In this document: positions 55,397-63,479 of the stretch, piece after piece
Position numbering within the stretch: the first letter of the stretch is position 1
How the letters are laid out: each line of letters opens with the position of its first letter
NCBI RefSeq assembly: GCF_034351645.1
Contig: NZ_CP133782.1
Location: forward strand, 3,911,001-3,975,000
Direction: 5' to 3'
DNA: 64,000 nucleotides
Origin: Pseudomonas sp. DC1.2
Lineage (GTDB): Bacteria > Pseudomonadota > Gammaproteobacteria > Pseudomonadales > Pseudomonadaceae
Position numbers and translations under genes: made by a program
The notes under the pieces: model-generated
Databases searched by the model: none
What the model saw: the letters and a program-made list of their open reading frames with translations, nothing else
Told to the model about the DNA's origin: nothing

Positions 55397-56941
55397 TCAG
55401 TTCGCCACGCCGTCAGCGCGTTGGCGCGGCAAAGCCAGTTGAAGCAAGTTGGATTCATTCGCCTGTTCGCGGGTCAGTTCGCCGCTCATCGCACCTTCAC
55501 ACAGCACTAGAATGCGGTCGGAAATGCCCATGACTTCCATCAAGTCGCTGGACACCACAATCACCGCAATTCCGCTCTCGGCGAGGTTATGGATGATCTG
55601 GTAAATCTCGGCTTTGGCCCCGATATCGATACCGCGAGTGGGTTCGTCGAGCAGCAGGACTTTCATCGGCATCGACAGCCAGCGACCCAGAATGGCCTTC
55701 TGCTGATTACCACCGGACAGGTACATGATTTTCTGCGACGCATTCGGCGTCTTCACTTTCAGCGCCTTGATCTGCTGGTCGGCGTTGTCCTTCTCCCACA
55801 GTCCACGCAACAGGCAGCCGAGGGTGGAATGCGCGCCACGGGCGCTGATGTTGATGTTCTCGGCAACGCTCGCAAGTGGAATGATGCCTTCCTTCTTGCG
55901 GTCCTCGGGGCACAGCAGAATCCCGGCCGCAATCGCATCGCGAGGTGAGCGCAATTTCAGTTCATGACCGCGCAAGGCCAAGCGTCCGGCGGTGTTGCGC
56001 GTCAGACCACTCAACATTCGGAACAGCTCGGTACGACCCGCGCCGACCAAGCCGAACAGCCCCAGAATCTCGCCCTTATGCACCTCGAAACTCACGGGTT
56101 CACGCAAGCCTGGCCCCAGCAAACCTTCGACTTTGAGCGCCACTGCGCCACGTTGGCGGCTGCGGTAATTGTAGATGTCCTGAATGTCGCGACCGACCAT
56201 GCACGTCACCAACTGGTCGTGGGTCAGTTGGCTCATGTCCTCGAACGTGCGCACGTAACGGCCGTCCTTGAACACCGTGACCGCGTTGCAGATGCGGAAC
56301 ACTTCTTCCATGCGATGGGAAACGTAAAGCACCACTTTGCCTTCGTCCCGCAGGCGACCGATGATTGCCATCAAGCGATCAATCTCCCGCGCCGAGAGGC
56401 TGCTGGTGGGCTCATCGAACGCGATCACATGGGCGCCACGGGACAACGCCTTGGCGATTTCCACCAATTGACGCTGCCCGAGGGACAGGCGTCCTACCTT
56501 CTCCTGCGGGTCAATTTCATCCGCCAGACCTTTGAGACAGGCCAATGACTGCGCCCGCAACGCTGCGCGATTGATCAAGCCGAAATGCGCGGGCAGATGA
56601 CCGAGGAACAGGTTCTCCGCCACGGTCATTTCCGGCACCAGGTGCAACTCTTGATGGATCACCGCAACCCGACTGGCAATGCTCTCGGCGGTGGACTTGA
56701 AGACCTGGGTCTGCTCGCCGATCTGCAACTGGCCGCTGCTCGGCGTGTAGGCACCGCCAAGGATTTTCAGCAGCGTGGATTTGCCGGCGCCGTTCTCGCC
56801 CATCAAGGCGTGAACCTGCCCCGGATGAGCGACGAAGCTAATGCCATCCAGCGCTTTGACGCCGGGAAAGGTCTTGCCGATCCCGTTGAAACGCAGGCTG
56901 CCGCTCACACTGTGTTCTTGTGCTTGTACTTGCGCGTGCAT
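55397..56941 (-). CDS. Sugar ABC transporter ATPase (AraG/MglA type)
   Basis: A 514-residue duplicated ATPase of the CUT2 class. The first Walker A is GENGAGKST near 45, with signature LSLGQRQLVEIAKALS near 145. The second half has GLVGAGRTELFRML near 300 and signature LSGGNQQKAILGRWLS near 410, degenerate as usual in this class. GAGG lies 5 nt before the ATG at 56941; an upstream ATG at 56998 runs into the intergenic gap. It is the second gene of the importer operon. Confidence 0.88.
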   Translation of the reverse strand: MHAQVQAQEHSVSGSLRFNGIGKTFPGVKALDGISFVAHPGQVHALMGENGAGKSTLLKILGGAYTPSSGQLQIGEQTQVFKSTAESIASRVAVIHQELHLVPEMTVAENLFLGHLPAHFGLINRAALRAQSLACLKGLADEIDPQEKVGRLSLGQRQLVEIAKALSRGAHVIAFDEPTSSLSAREIDRLMAIIGRLRDEGKVVLYVSHRMEEVFRICNAVTVFKDGRYVRTFEDMSQLTHDQLVTCMVGRDIQDIYNYRSRQRGAVALKVEGLLGPGLREPVSFEVHKGEILGLFGLVGAGRTELFRMLSGLTRNTAGRLALRGHELKLRSPRDAIAAGILLCPEDRKKEGIIPLASVAENINISARGAHSTLGCLLRGLWEKDNADQQIKALKVKTPNASQKIMYLSGGNQQKAILGRWLSMPMKVLLLDEPTRGIDIGAKAEIYQIIHNLAESGIAVIVVSSDLMEVMGISDRILVLCEGAMSGELTREQANESNLLQLALPRQRADGVAN

Positions 56942-57005
56942 AACCACCTCATCACACCGATCAGGTAGCCCCGTCGCCGGGGCCACCAAGGAATTCAACC
57001 GTCCC

Positions 57006-58010
57006 TCAGTTCCAGAGGCCGATTTTTTCCAGTTCCTGCTTGAAGTTCTCGCGCGTGATCAGCGTCACGTCATCCATGGCGGTATATTTCGGTGGCTCTT
57101 TGCCGGTGGTAATCCACTCAAACATCATGGCCGCGGTGTTGTAGCCCTCAATGTGAGGGCTTGGCAGCATTGAGCCGAAGAAACCACTGTTGGGTTTCTT
57201 AAGTTCGCCGATGGCGTCGGTGCCGTTGATGCCGATACCGATCACATTGGCGGCGGCAAACCCGGCGCTTTCGGTAGCACGCACGCCACCCAGCACGGTG
57301 TTGTCGTTCATGCCGCCAATGATCAAGTGTTTGGCGCCACTGGGCAGTTTCACCAGCGCCGAGTTAGTCGCGTCCATGCTGCCCGGTACGTCGAGTGTTT
57401 TCAGCGCCGAGAACAGAATGTGGTCTTTTGGCAGGCCAGCATCCTCCAGGGATTTGGCAGAACCGTCAGTGCGTTTCTTGCCCGTGTCGAGTTCATTAAA
57501 GGTGTTGATCACTGCATACGTATCTTTCCAGTCCCAGCCGCGTTTTTTCGCTTCGGCGGCCATGGCATTGCCCTGTTTCTGGCCGACTTCGAACGCAGCC
57601 ATGCCCAGGTACGGCACGTCTTCCATGAACTTGCCGTTGGCATCAACAAAACGGTCATCGACCGCTATCACTTTCATACCGTTGGCTTTGGCCCTGGCCA
57701 TGATCGCCGGACCGAGGGACACATCCGGCGGGCAGATCACAAAGCCCTTGGCGCCGTTGGCTGCAAGGCTGTCGATGGCCGAGAGGGTTTTCTCGCCGTC
57801 AGGCACGGCGATCTTGATCACGGTAAAGCCTTTGTCTTTGCCGGCCTTTTCGGCAAAGGCCCATTCGGTCTGGAACCAGGGCTCCTCCGCCTGTTTGACC
57901 AGAAAACCGATTTTCACTGCCTCGGCCGCCAGCAGCGTGCTGCTCAGGCTGACTGCCGTGACCGCCAAAGCGGCGCAGCACAGAGAACGGATCCCACGAC
58001 GACGATTCAT
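57006..58010 (-). CDS. Periplasmic sugar-binding protein (AraF-like)
   Basis: A 334-residue exported protein with a signal peptide cleaved after about LLA (residue 28) and a type I periplasmic fold. VKIGFLVKQAEEPWFQTEWAF, ICPPDVSLGPAIMARAKANGMKVIAVDDRF and GGMNDNTVLGGVRATESAGF match L-arabinose-binding proteins, which also bind D-galactose and D-fucose. It is the first gene of the importer operon. An exact copy of the GntR operator lies 77-90 nt upstream. Confidence 0.88.
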   Translation of the reverse strand: MNRRRGIRSLCCAALAVTAVSLSSTLLAAEAVKIGFLVKQAEEPWFQTEWAFAEKAGKDKGFTVIKIAVPDGEKTLSAIDSLAANGAKGFVICPPDVSLGPAIMARAKANGMKVIAVDDRFVDANGKFMEDVPYLGMAAFEVGQKQGNAMAAEAKKRGWDWKDTYAVINTFNELDTGKKRTDGSAKSLEDAGLPKDHILFSALKTLDVPGSMDATNSALVKLPSGAKHLIIGGMNDNTVLGGVRATESAGFAAANVIGIGINGTDAIGELKKPNSGFFGSMLPSPHIEGYNTAAMMFEWITTGKEPPKYTAMDDVTLITRENFKQELEKIGLWN

Positions 58011-58086
58011 AAACTGACTCCTTGTTGTTGTTATTCAGAGTTGTTGTAAGCCGATGCAGCGGTCAAACCTGAAGCGAATTAGTCAT

Positions 58087-58100
58087 ATCGTATGATGATT
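58087..58100. promoter_or_regulatory. Shared GntR-type operator, copy 1 (ABC importer)
   Basis: ATCGTATGATGATT is the exact complement of the site at 60940-60953 (14 of 14). Its core TCGTATGA is almost palindromic, like operators of FadR-type GntR regulators. It lies upstream of the binding-protein gene. Confidence 0.72.
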
Positions 58101-58138
58101 GGATTTCAGGCGAAGTTTCCCCCTCTGAAACCCGCTTA

Positions 58139-58957
58139 TTAGTCGTGGTACATGACCGAGCGTCCGCCATCGATAGTGATGCAAGAGGCGTTGATGAACG
58201 GGGCCTCATCGCTGGCCAGGAACACAGCAGTCATCGCCACTTCCATAGGTTGGCCGATGCGGCGCGGCGGATGCAGATCAAACGCGCGCTGACGTTCGGC
58301 GTGAGGGTCGGCAAAACCGTTCCAGTAATCGACGTTCAACTGGGTTTCGATGTAGCCCGGCGCGATGGCATTCACGCGAATACCTTTTGGCGCGTATTCA
58401 ATGCCCAATGCGCGGGTCAGCCCAAGCAAGCCATGCTTGGCCACCGGGTAGGGGAAACAGCCCGGAATAATGTGGGTCGAATGGGTAGAAGCAATGTTGA
58501 TGATGCTGCCGATGCCCTGCTCGATCATCTGCGGCAGCACGGCTTTACAGCCATACCAGGCACCGTCGAGATCGATGGCGAAACAACGACGCCAGTCTTC
58601 TTCGGTCATTTCCAGTGGATCACGAAACACGTTGACCCCGGCGCAGTTGACCAGCACATCAATCCGGCCATGGCGCTCAATAGCCAATCTGGCCATGGCG
58701 TGCAGATCTTGCTGGTCGGACACATCCGCCTTGATCGCTTGAACATCAAAACCTTTGTCACGCCACTGAGCAGCGACTTTTTCGACTTTTTCGGCCTGAA
58801 TATCGCTGATGATCAGCTTGGCTTGCTGAGAGGCGAAGGTCGCGACGATTGCTTCGCCGATGCCTTGAGCCGCGCCGGTCAGCAGCACGACTTTGTTTTT
58901 CAGTCGTTCGCCCTTCGGCGGCTCGGGCACCGGTGGCAAGGAAAGAGGTTCAGCCAT
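58139..58957 (-). CDS. SDR sugar 1-dehydrogenase (putative D-galactose/L-arabinose dehydrogenase)
   Basis: A 272-residue classical SDR with TGAAQGIGEAI near 27, NCAGVNVF near 108 and catalytic YPVAK near 170 after a serine in IASTHSTH. SDRs in sugar clusters of this make-up oxidise aldoses at C1 to lactones. Its position between a CUT2 sugar importer and an SMP-30 lactonase supports this; the sugar is inferred as D-galactose because galactonate genes share its promoter type. GGAG lies 9 nt upstream of the ATG, inside the end of a small upstream ORF. Confidence 0.78.
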   Translation of the reverse strand: MAEPLSLPPVPEPPKGERLKNKVVLLTGAAQGIGEAIVATFASQQAKLIISDIQAEKVEKVAAQWRDKGFDVQAIKADVSDQQDLHAMARLAIERHGRIDVLVNCAGVNVFRDPLEMTEEDWRRCFAIDLDGAWYGCKAVLPQMIEQGIGSIINIASTHSTHIIPGCFPYPVAKHGLLGLTRALGIEYAPKGIRVNAIAPGYIETQLNVDYWNGFADPHAERQRAFDLHPPRRIGQPMEVAMTAVFLASDEAPFINASCITIDGGRSVMYHD

Positions 58958-58960
58958 GGA

Positions 58961-59116
58961 TCAAGACTCCTTTTGCAGGGACGACGAAAACCGGGCATCT
59001 GTCGATGTCCGGTCACTGGGCATTTGGGAATAGGCCGGCAGGCGCGAAAACGCTTGGGCGCCGAAGCGGCCTGAAGCACTGACTCCGTGAAGGAGTACCG
59101 TGGAATATCGCTGCAT
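58961..59116 (-). CDS. Possible 51-codon upstream ORF in the dehydrogenase leader
   Basis: The frame starts MQRYSTVLLHGVSASG and ends SSSLQKES with TGA 3 nt before the SDR start codon. Its ATG occupies exactly the place of the dgoK ATG in the duplicated leader and has the same AGGTGA Shine-Dalgarno. Ribosomes finishing here would sit on the SDR start, so translational coupling is plausible. There is no similarity to a known protein; it may be a leader peptide or a by-product of the promoter duplication. Confidence 0.4.
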   Translation of the reverse strand: MQRYSTVLLHGVSASGRFGAQAFSRLPAYSQMPSDRTSTDARFSSSLQKES

Positions 59117-59170
59117 CACTTCACCTGTTTTGTTTTTTTAAGTGTGAGTGCGTGTAACTGATGGAGCCGA

Positions 59171-59228
59171 CTATAAACCGGAGGAACAAATAATCTCAAT
59201 ATATAATTTTACATCTCATATATTGGGA
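59171..59228 (-). promoter_or_regulatory. Promoter and operator of the SDR gene (copy B of the dgoK promoter)
   Basis: On the minus strand, -35 TTGAGA (59194-59199) and -10 TTATAG (59171-59176) are again 17 nt apart. The palindrome TCTCATATATTGGGA (59214-59228) matches copy A except one base. The downstream leader shares AAACAAAACAGGTGAAG and the start codon with dgoK. The operator abuts the stop codon of the lactonase gene. Confidence 0.75.
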
Positions 59229-59229
59229 T

Positions 59230-60105
59230 TTAACCCGCAAAGCGCCTACAGACTTTTCCAGGCACATCGACCTCAATCGATAACACCGCCCCGTCCAAAG
59301 GATGAGCGAGCGGGCTCGCGGCGCTGGTGATGTACAAGGTTTTCAGGTCTTCGCCGCCGAACACACAACTGGTGGGGCGGCTGACTGGCAGCTCGATGAC
59401 TCGGTCAACCTGACCGTCAGGCGCCAGCCGAAGCAGACAACTGCCGTCCCAGCGGGCATTCCAGACATAACCTTCAGCGTCCATGGCCGAACCGTCGGGG
59501 ACGCCGCGCTCATGCGGCCCGAACCAGGTGTGTGCCGGTTCAAGGCTGCCGTCGGTACGAATGAAGTGCTGATACAGCGTGGCATCAAGACTGTCGGCGA
59601 GGTACAACGTCGTTCCGTCATCGCTCCAGAGCAACGTATTGGGAATTCCCAGCCCACGGAGCAAGGGCGTTACCCTGGCGTCGGGATCAATGCGAAACAG
59701 CCCCCCCGAACGCTGCAGGACGGGCAAGTCATCGCCGTACTCGCCGATGTTGTTCTGCATCGTGCCCAGCCAAAGCCGGCCCAAGCCATCGCACCGGGCT
59801 TCGTTGGGGCGATTGGCGGGCTGTGGGTCAGCCACGCAGAGCAACGTCAGTCCTGGCTCCAGACCCGGCGAGTCAAGGTCGAGCCGATAGACGCCGCTGC
59901 TCATGGTCACGAGCGCATCGCCGCGCTCGCAAGGGATGAAGGCGCTGACATGCTCCGGCATCTGCCAGATCTGCACGTTGGCGCCGATCAGCCTGAGCAC
60001 TTGCTTACCGGCGATGTCGACCCAGTACAACGCCTGCATCGGCACATCCCAGAACGGGCCTTCACCGAGCTGTGCTCGGTGCCCGGTCACTGCGGTCCAC
60101 GACAT
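59230..60105 (-). CDS. SMP-30/gluconolactonase family sugar lactonase
   Basis: A 291-residue six-bladed propeller. It starts MSWTAVTGHRAQLGEGPFWD (metal-binding glutamate at about 15), with RCDGLGRLWLGTM near 110 and a DGSAMDAEGYVWNARW motif near 200. It hydrolyses aldonolactones, probably galactono- or arabinonolactone here. The ATG at 60105 has a perfect AAAGGAGG 4 nt upstream; the longer reading overlaps the GntR gene. It is cotranscribed with that regulator gene, 64 nt upstream. Confidence 0.87.
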   Translation of the reverse strand: MSWTAVTGHRAQLGEGPFWDVPMQALYWVDIAGKQVLRLIGANVQIWQMPEHVSAFIPCERGDALVTMSSGVYRLDLDSPGLEPGLTLLCVADPQPANRPNEARCDGLGRLWLGTMQNNIGEYGDDLPVLQRSGGLFRIDPDARVTPLLRGLGIPNTLLWSDDGTTLYLADSLDATLYQHFIRTDGSLEPAHTWFGPHERGVPDGSAMDAEGYVWNARWDGSCLLRLAPDGQVDRVIELPVSRPTSCVFGGEDLKTLYITSAASPLAHPLDGAVLSIEVDVPGKVCRRFAG

Positions 60106-60169
60106 GAGGCCTCCTTTAATATTCTTGACTGACGATGGGAGCAAGTCCGCCCCCACAAAGTTCGCATGA

Positions 60170-60886
60170 TCAGCTGGCTTTTTTGTCGGCCATGACTTGT
60201 GGGTAGAAACGCTTGATCGCAAGGTCCGCATTGTCAATCAGGGTCATGCAGGCACACACGCCCCGCGCCGCATCACGGGCGGCGATGGCGTCGGCCATGT
60301 CTTGGTGAATCGGCAGCGTGCGGCGTAACTCGTCCGGATCTGCCGCAGACACTTCAAAGGAAACCGCTAGCAGCGCGCCGAGGGCCGGGACCATTTGCTC
60401 GATGAATTGATTGTGACTGGCGGCGAGGATGCATTCGTGGAAGAGCTGATCGGCGCGGTTGTAATCAACGCCGCTGTCCACGGCACGTTCCAGGGCGTTA
60501 TAGGCTTGGCGGATGGCCTGCACCTGCTCGACCGTTGCGCGCTCGCAAGCCCAGCGCACGGCCATCGGTTCAATAGTGCGACGCAGGTCGAGCAGGTCGT
60601 CGACAAAGTTTTCCGGCAAGCCATTGCGCGATAGCCAACCGACGACTTGCGGGTCGAAGAGGTTCCAGCGCCTGACCGGCAGCACCCGCGTCCCCACCTT
60701 TGGCCCGACTTCGAGCAGGCCTTTGGCGACCAGCGTCTTGATCGCTTCGCGGATGACGGTACGGCTGACGCCAAGCTGCTCGCCCAGGTCAGCTTCAACC
60801 TTGAGTGTCTGCCCGGGTTTAACCTGGCCGGCGGCAATCCAGCCACCTAGCCAATCGACAGTCGACGCGTGAAAGCTGCTGGACAT
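60170..60886 (-). CDS. FadR-type GntR regulator (DgoR-like)
   Basis: A 238-residue regulator with an N-terminal winged HTH (about 20-80, DLGEQLGVSRTVIREAIKTLVAKGLLEV) and an all-helical FCD ligand domain (about 95-225) with metal-binding histidines in HECILAASHNQF and HQDMADAIAARD. It resembles E. coli DgoR, which answers to galactonate. GAGG lies 5 nt before the ATG. The operator at 60940 upstream and at 58087 before the importer suggest it controls itself, the lactonase and the importer. Confidence 0.85.
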   Translation of the reverse strand: MSSSFHASTVDWLGGWIAAGQVKPGQTLKVEADLGEQLGVSRTVIREAIKTLVAKGLLEVGPKVGTRVLPVRRWNLFDPQVVGWLSRNGLPENFVDDLLDLRRTIEPMAVRWACERATVEQVQAIRQAYNALERAVDSGVDYNRADQLFHECILAASHNQFIEQMVPALGALLAVSFEVSAADPDELRRTLPIHQDMADAIAARDAARGVCACMTLIDNADLAIKRFYPQVMADKKAS

Positions 60887-60939
60887 GAAAACCTCAATGC
60901 AGGGACGGCAACAAGCCGTTCGCGATGGAAGTCCACGCT

Positions 60940-60953
60940 AATCATCATACGAT
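60940..60953. promoter_or_regulatory. Shared GntR-type operator, copy 2 (regulator gene)
   Basis: AATCATCATACGAT is the exact complement of the site at 58087-58100. It lies 54-67 nt upstream of the GntR start codon, as expected for autoregulation. Confidence 0.72.
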
Positions 60954-61027
60954 TGAGTGTCAATTTGATTTTAAGGACACATGCCGCACATGTGCGAGCA
61001 AACACACGCTCGCGCATTCTTGATGGG

Positions 61028-61588
61028 CTAGGGCTCAAGACCAATAGGAAAGAACTCGCCGCCGCTCCAAACGCCAAGCCATCGCTGACCATCGAGCTCA
61101 CGCGTGACCGCCAGCGCTACCAGTTGATAGAACACATTGCGGTGGATCAGCGCCTCGAGGTTCGTGCGCACATGCACGTAAGGCGCAGGCTCCTCGGTCA
61201 CCGGATCAATCATCACGCGAATAGGATGTTCGACACCCGCCTCGGCGATCTCATCAACATTGGTGGTAAAGCGTAAGACCTGGGCTTCGCCCTCGCCTTC
61301 GACGTCGACGGCAATCGCCACAAACGGCGCGTCATCGACCTTGATGCCGACTTTCTCCACCGGGGTAATCAGGAAATAATCATCACCGTCGCGGCGCATG
61401 ATGGTGGAGAACAGCTTGACCATCGGCTTGCGCCCGATCGGCGTGCCCTGGTAATACCAGGTTCCGTCCCGGGCAATGCGCATGTCGATGTCGCCGCAGA
61501 AATCCGGGTTCCACAAGTGGACCGGGGGCAAGCCTTTGGTTTTGGGGATTTGCCCCAACAGATCGTTGGCTTTTTGCGGGCCACTCAT
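61028..61588 (-). CDS. DUF1285 domain protein
   Basis: A 186-residue soluble protein of the DUF1285 family: [29 protein letters not shown] near the N-terminus (about 20-48) and [23 protein letters not shown] near 75. The function is unknown. AAGGAG lies 6 nt before the ATG at 61588. It is cotranscribed with the DUF4823 gene 16 nt upstream. Confidence 0.87.
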   Translation of the reverse strand: MSGPQKANDLLGQIPKTKGLPPVHLWNPDFCGDIDMRIARDGTWYYQGTPIGRKPMVKLFSTIMRRDGDDYFLITPVEKVGIKVDDAPFVAIAVDVEGEGEAQVLRFTTNVDEIAEAGVEHPIRVMIDPVTEEPAPYVHVRTNLEALIHRNVFYQLVALAVTRELDGQRWLGVWSGGEFFPIGLEP

Positions 61589-61604
61589 GACGCTCTCCTT
61601 GGAA

Positions 61605-62210
61605 TTACTGGTCGCTGAGCCCAAGCAGGCTGCGCGCGTATTGCGCAAGCGGCGGGCCCAGCAAGTCTTCTGGCTTGGTGTCGTGGAACGTCAGTAAACC
61701 GCCACGACTCTTGATCCGTGCAGTATCGATCAGATACTGAGTGCTGGTCTCGATCAACATGATCTGAATCACGCCGCTGTCCAGACCTAGACGATCCACC
61801 GCCTCCTGGTCGAGCCACTCGTCCGAGTTGCCGATACGGTCATCGGCCTTGGCAAAGCGCGTGTAGAGCAGGTAATGCGCGCCGGCAGCACGAGCCTCGC
61901 CCATGGCGACATCGAGGCCTTCTGGCGCACGGGCGCGGCGGACCATCGGGAAATATTCGATAAAGCCGTTGAAGGCCTCTTCAGCCACCACGTTGGGGCG
62001 CGGATAGGCACTGCCCGGCGGCGCGAAAGCACCTTGAGCGATGTAGATGAACGAGTCAGCCTGAATGCGGAAGTTGTTCACCCGACGGCTGTCACTGTGA
62101 TCCAGCAGACCCGCGTCACTCATGTGGTAGCGAACGCCTTCGCCCATATCACTGACATTCATGCAGCCGCCAAGTGCCAAAACGGCCAGCAGCAAAACCA
62201 GGCTACGCAT
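61605..62210 (-). CDS. DUF4823 lipoprotein
   Basis: A 201-residue lipoprotein with signal [16 protein letters not shown] (lipobox cysteine at 16). A domain with [19 protein letters not shown] and [20 protein letters not shown] is typical of DUF4823 proteins of Pseudomonas. The function is unknown. The ATG at 62210 has GGAGGG 4 nt upstream. Confidence 0.83.
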   Translation of the reverse strand: MRSLVLLLAVLALGGCMNVSDMGEGVRYHMSDAGLLDHSDSRRVNNFRIQADSFIYIAQGAFAPPGSAYPRPNVVAEEAFNGFIEYFPMVRRARAPEGLDVAMGEARAAGAHYLLYTRFAKADDRIGNSDEWLDQEAVDRLGLDSGVIQIMLIETSTQYLIDTARIKSRGGLLTFHDTKPEDLLGPPLAQYARSLLGLSDQ

Positions 62211-62369
62211 CCTACCCTCCAAAGACCGGTGACGGAAAACCGGCGAATGGGCGTTAGATGCAGCTTCCACGCCAGCTCATGAACATCAGGATTTTATAGG
62301 CCGCTTTCGCGAACAGGCTCGCGTCCAAAGATGAAAGGTGGGAAAGAGCCAGATCGCGGAGAGGGGCTA

Positions 62370-63338
62370 TCAGCCGCCGATAATTTTCATGATGGTCGCA
62401 CCACCGGAGAACGCCACTTCCTGCTTGTCCCCCAGCGCTTTCACCAGCAGTCGCTGCAAAGCCGGCAGCGCTTGGTGACGCGGTTTGTCGAGCAGATCGC
62501 CGACATAGTGGCGATTACTCGACGACAGGCAGCCATGCAGCCATCCCGTGGACGACAGCCGCAGCCGCGAGCACGTCCGGCAAAACGGCACACTTTCATT
62601 GGCAATCACACCGAAATGCCCCTGCCCCGGAATCTCGTAACGCACCGCGGTGGCATCCACCGGGGCATCAGCTTGCAGGTATTCGTAGCGCTCACCAATC
62701 AGGCTCAGCAATTGCTGAAGGCTAACAAACTGCTGCAGAAAGGCGTTGGAGTCACTGGCCAGGTGGCCCATGCGCATCAACTCAATGAAGCGCAGCTCAT
62801 AACCTCGCGCCAGACAGTAATCGAGCAACGGCATGACCTGATCAAGGTTCTGCCCGCGCAAGGGCACCATGTTGATCTTGATCTTGATGCCGGCAGCAGC
62901 GGCCTGGTCCATACCATCAAGCACGGTAGCCAGATCGCCGCCACGAGCGATGCTACGGAACCCACTGGCGTCCAGGGTATCGAGGGAAACGTTGATGCGC
63001 CGGATACCGGCAGCTAACAGTAGCGGTAGCTTTTTCGCCAGTAACTGACCGTTGGTGGTCAGGCTAATGTCATCAAGCCCCATCTGGCCGACCGCGGTCA
63101 TGAAAGCCTCGAGTTTGGGACTAACCAGCGGTTCGCCGCCGGTGATGCGCAAACGCTCGATACCGGCGGCTTCGATCAAATACGCGACCCCACGCGCCAT
63201 GGCCTCGGCCGACAATTCATCCTGCGCAGCCACCAGCCGCTTGCCGTCAGGCACACAGTAGGTACAGGCGTAATTGCAGGCTGAGGTCAGGCTGATTCGC
63301 AAATTACGAAAACGCCTGCCTTGACGGTCAACGATCAT
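62370..63338 (-). CDS. moaA: GTP 3',8-cyclase (molybdenum cofactor biosynthesis)
   Basis: A 322-residue radical SAM enzyme that starts molybdopterin synthesis from GTP. The first cluster motif CNYACTYC is at 21-28 and the C-terminal cluster cysteines are in CRTCSRLRLSSTGWLHGC (about 250-267). The C-terminal double glycine, needed for activity, is present (IMKIIGG). Length is normal. No other moa gene adjoins, so this may be one of several moaA copies, as in other pseudomonads. Confidence 0.92.
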   Translation of the reverse strand: MIVDRQGRRFRNLRISLTSACNYACTYCVPDGKRLVAAQDELSAEAMARGVAYLIEAAGIERLRITGGEPLVSPKLEAFMTAVGQMGLDDISLTTNGQLLAKKLPLLLAAGIRRINVSLDTLDASGFRSIARGGDLATVLDGMDQAAAAGIKIKINMVPLRGQNLDQVMPLLDYCLARGYELRFIELMRMGHLASDSNAFLQQFVSLQQLLSLIGERYEYLQADAPVDATAVRYEIPGQGHFGVIANESVPFCRTCSRLRLSSTGWLHGCLSSSNRHYVGDLLDKPRHQALPALQRLLVKALGDKQEVAFSGGATIMKIIGG

Positions 63339-63368
63339 GAATCACTCCGGCAGAATAAGTTTCGGACC

Positions 63369-63400
63369 GCCAAAACTTGACTCACAAATCAAGTTTTGGC
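63369..63400. repeat. Perfect 12-bp inverted repeat between tetR and moaA
   Basis: GCCAAAACTTGA and TCAAGTTTTGGC flank an 8-nt centre (CTCACAAA). It lies 30 nt upstream of the moaA start and behind the TetR gene. With no T run outside the stem it could be a moaA operator or a weak terminator. Confidence 0.65.
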
Positions 63401-63479
63401 AAGGCCTAAGCCCGAGTATATTACTGCGGTACTGCGTCATGTAGCGAAATCATGGCGCAATGATGCGAACTGTAGGGAT

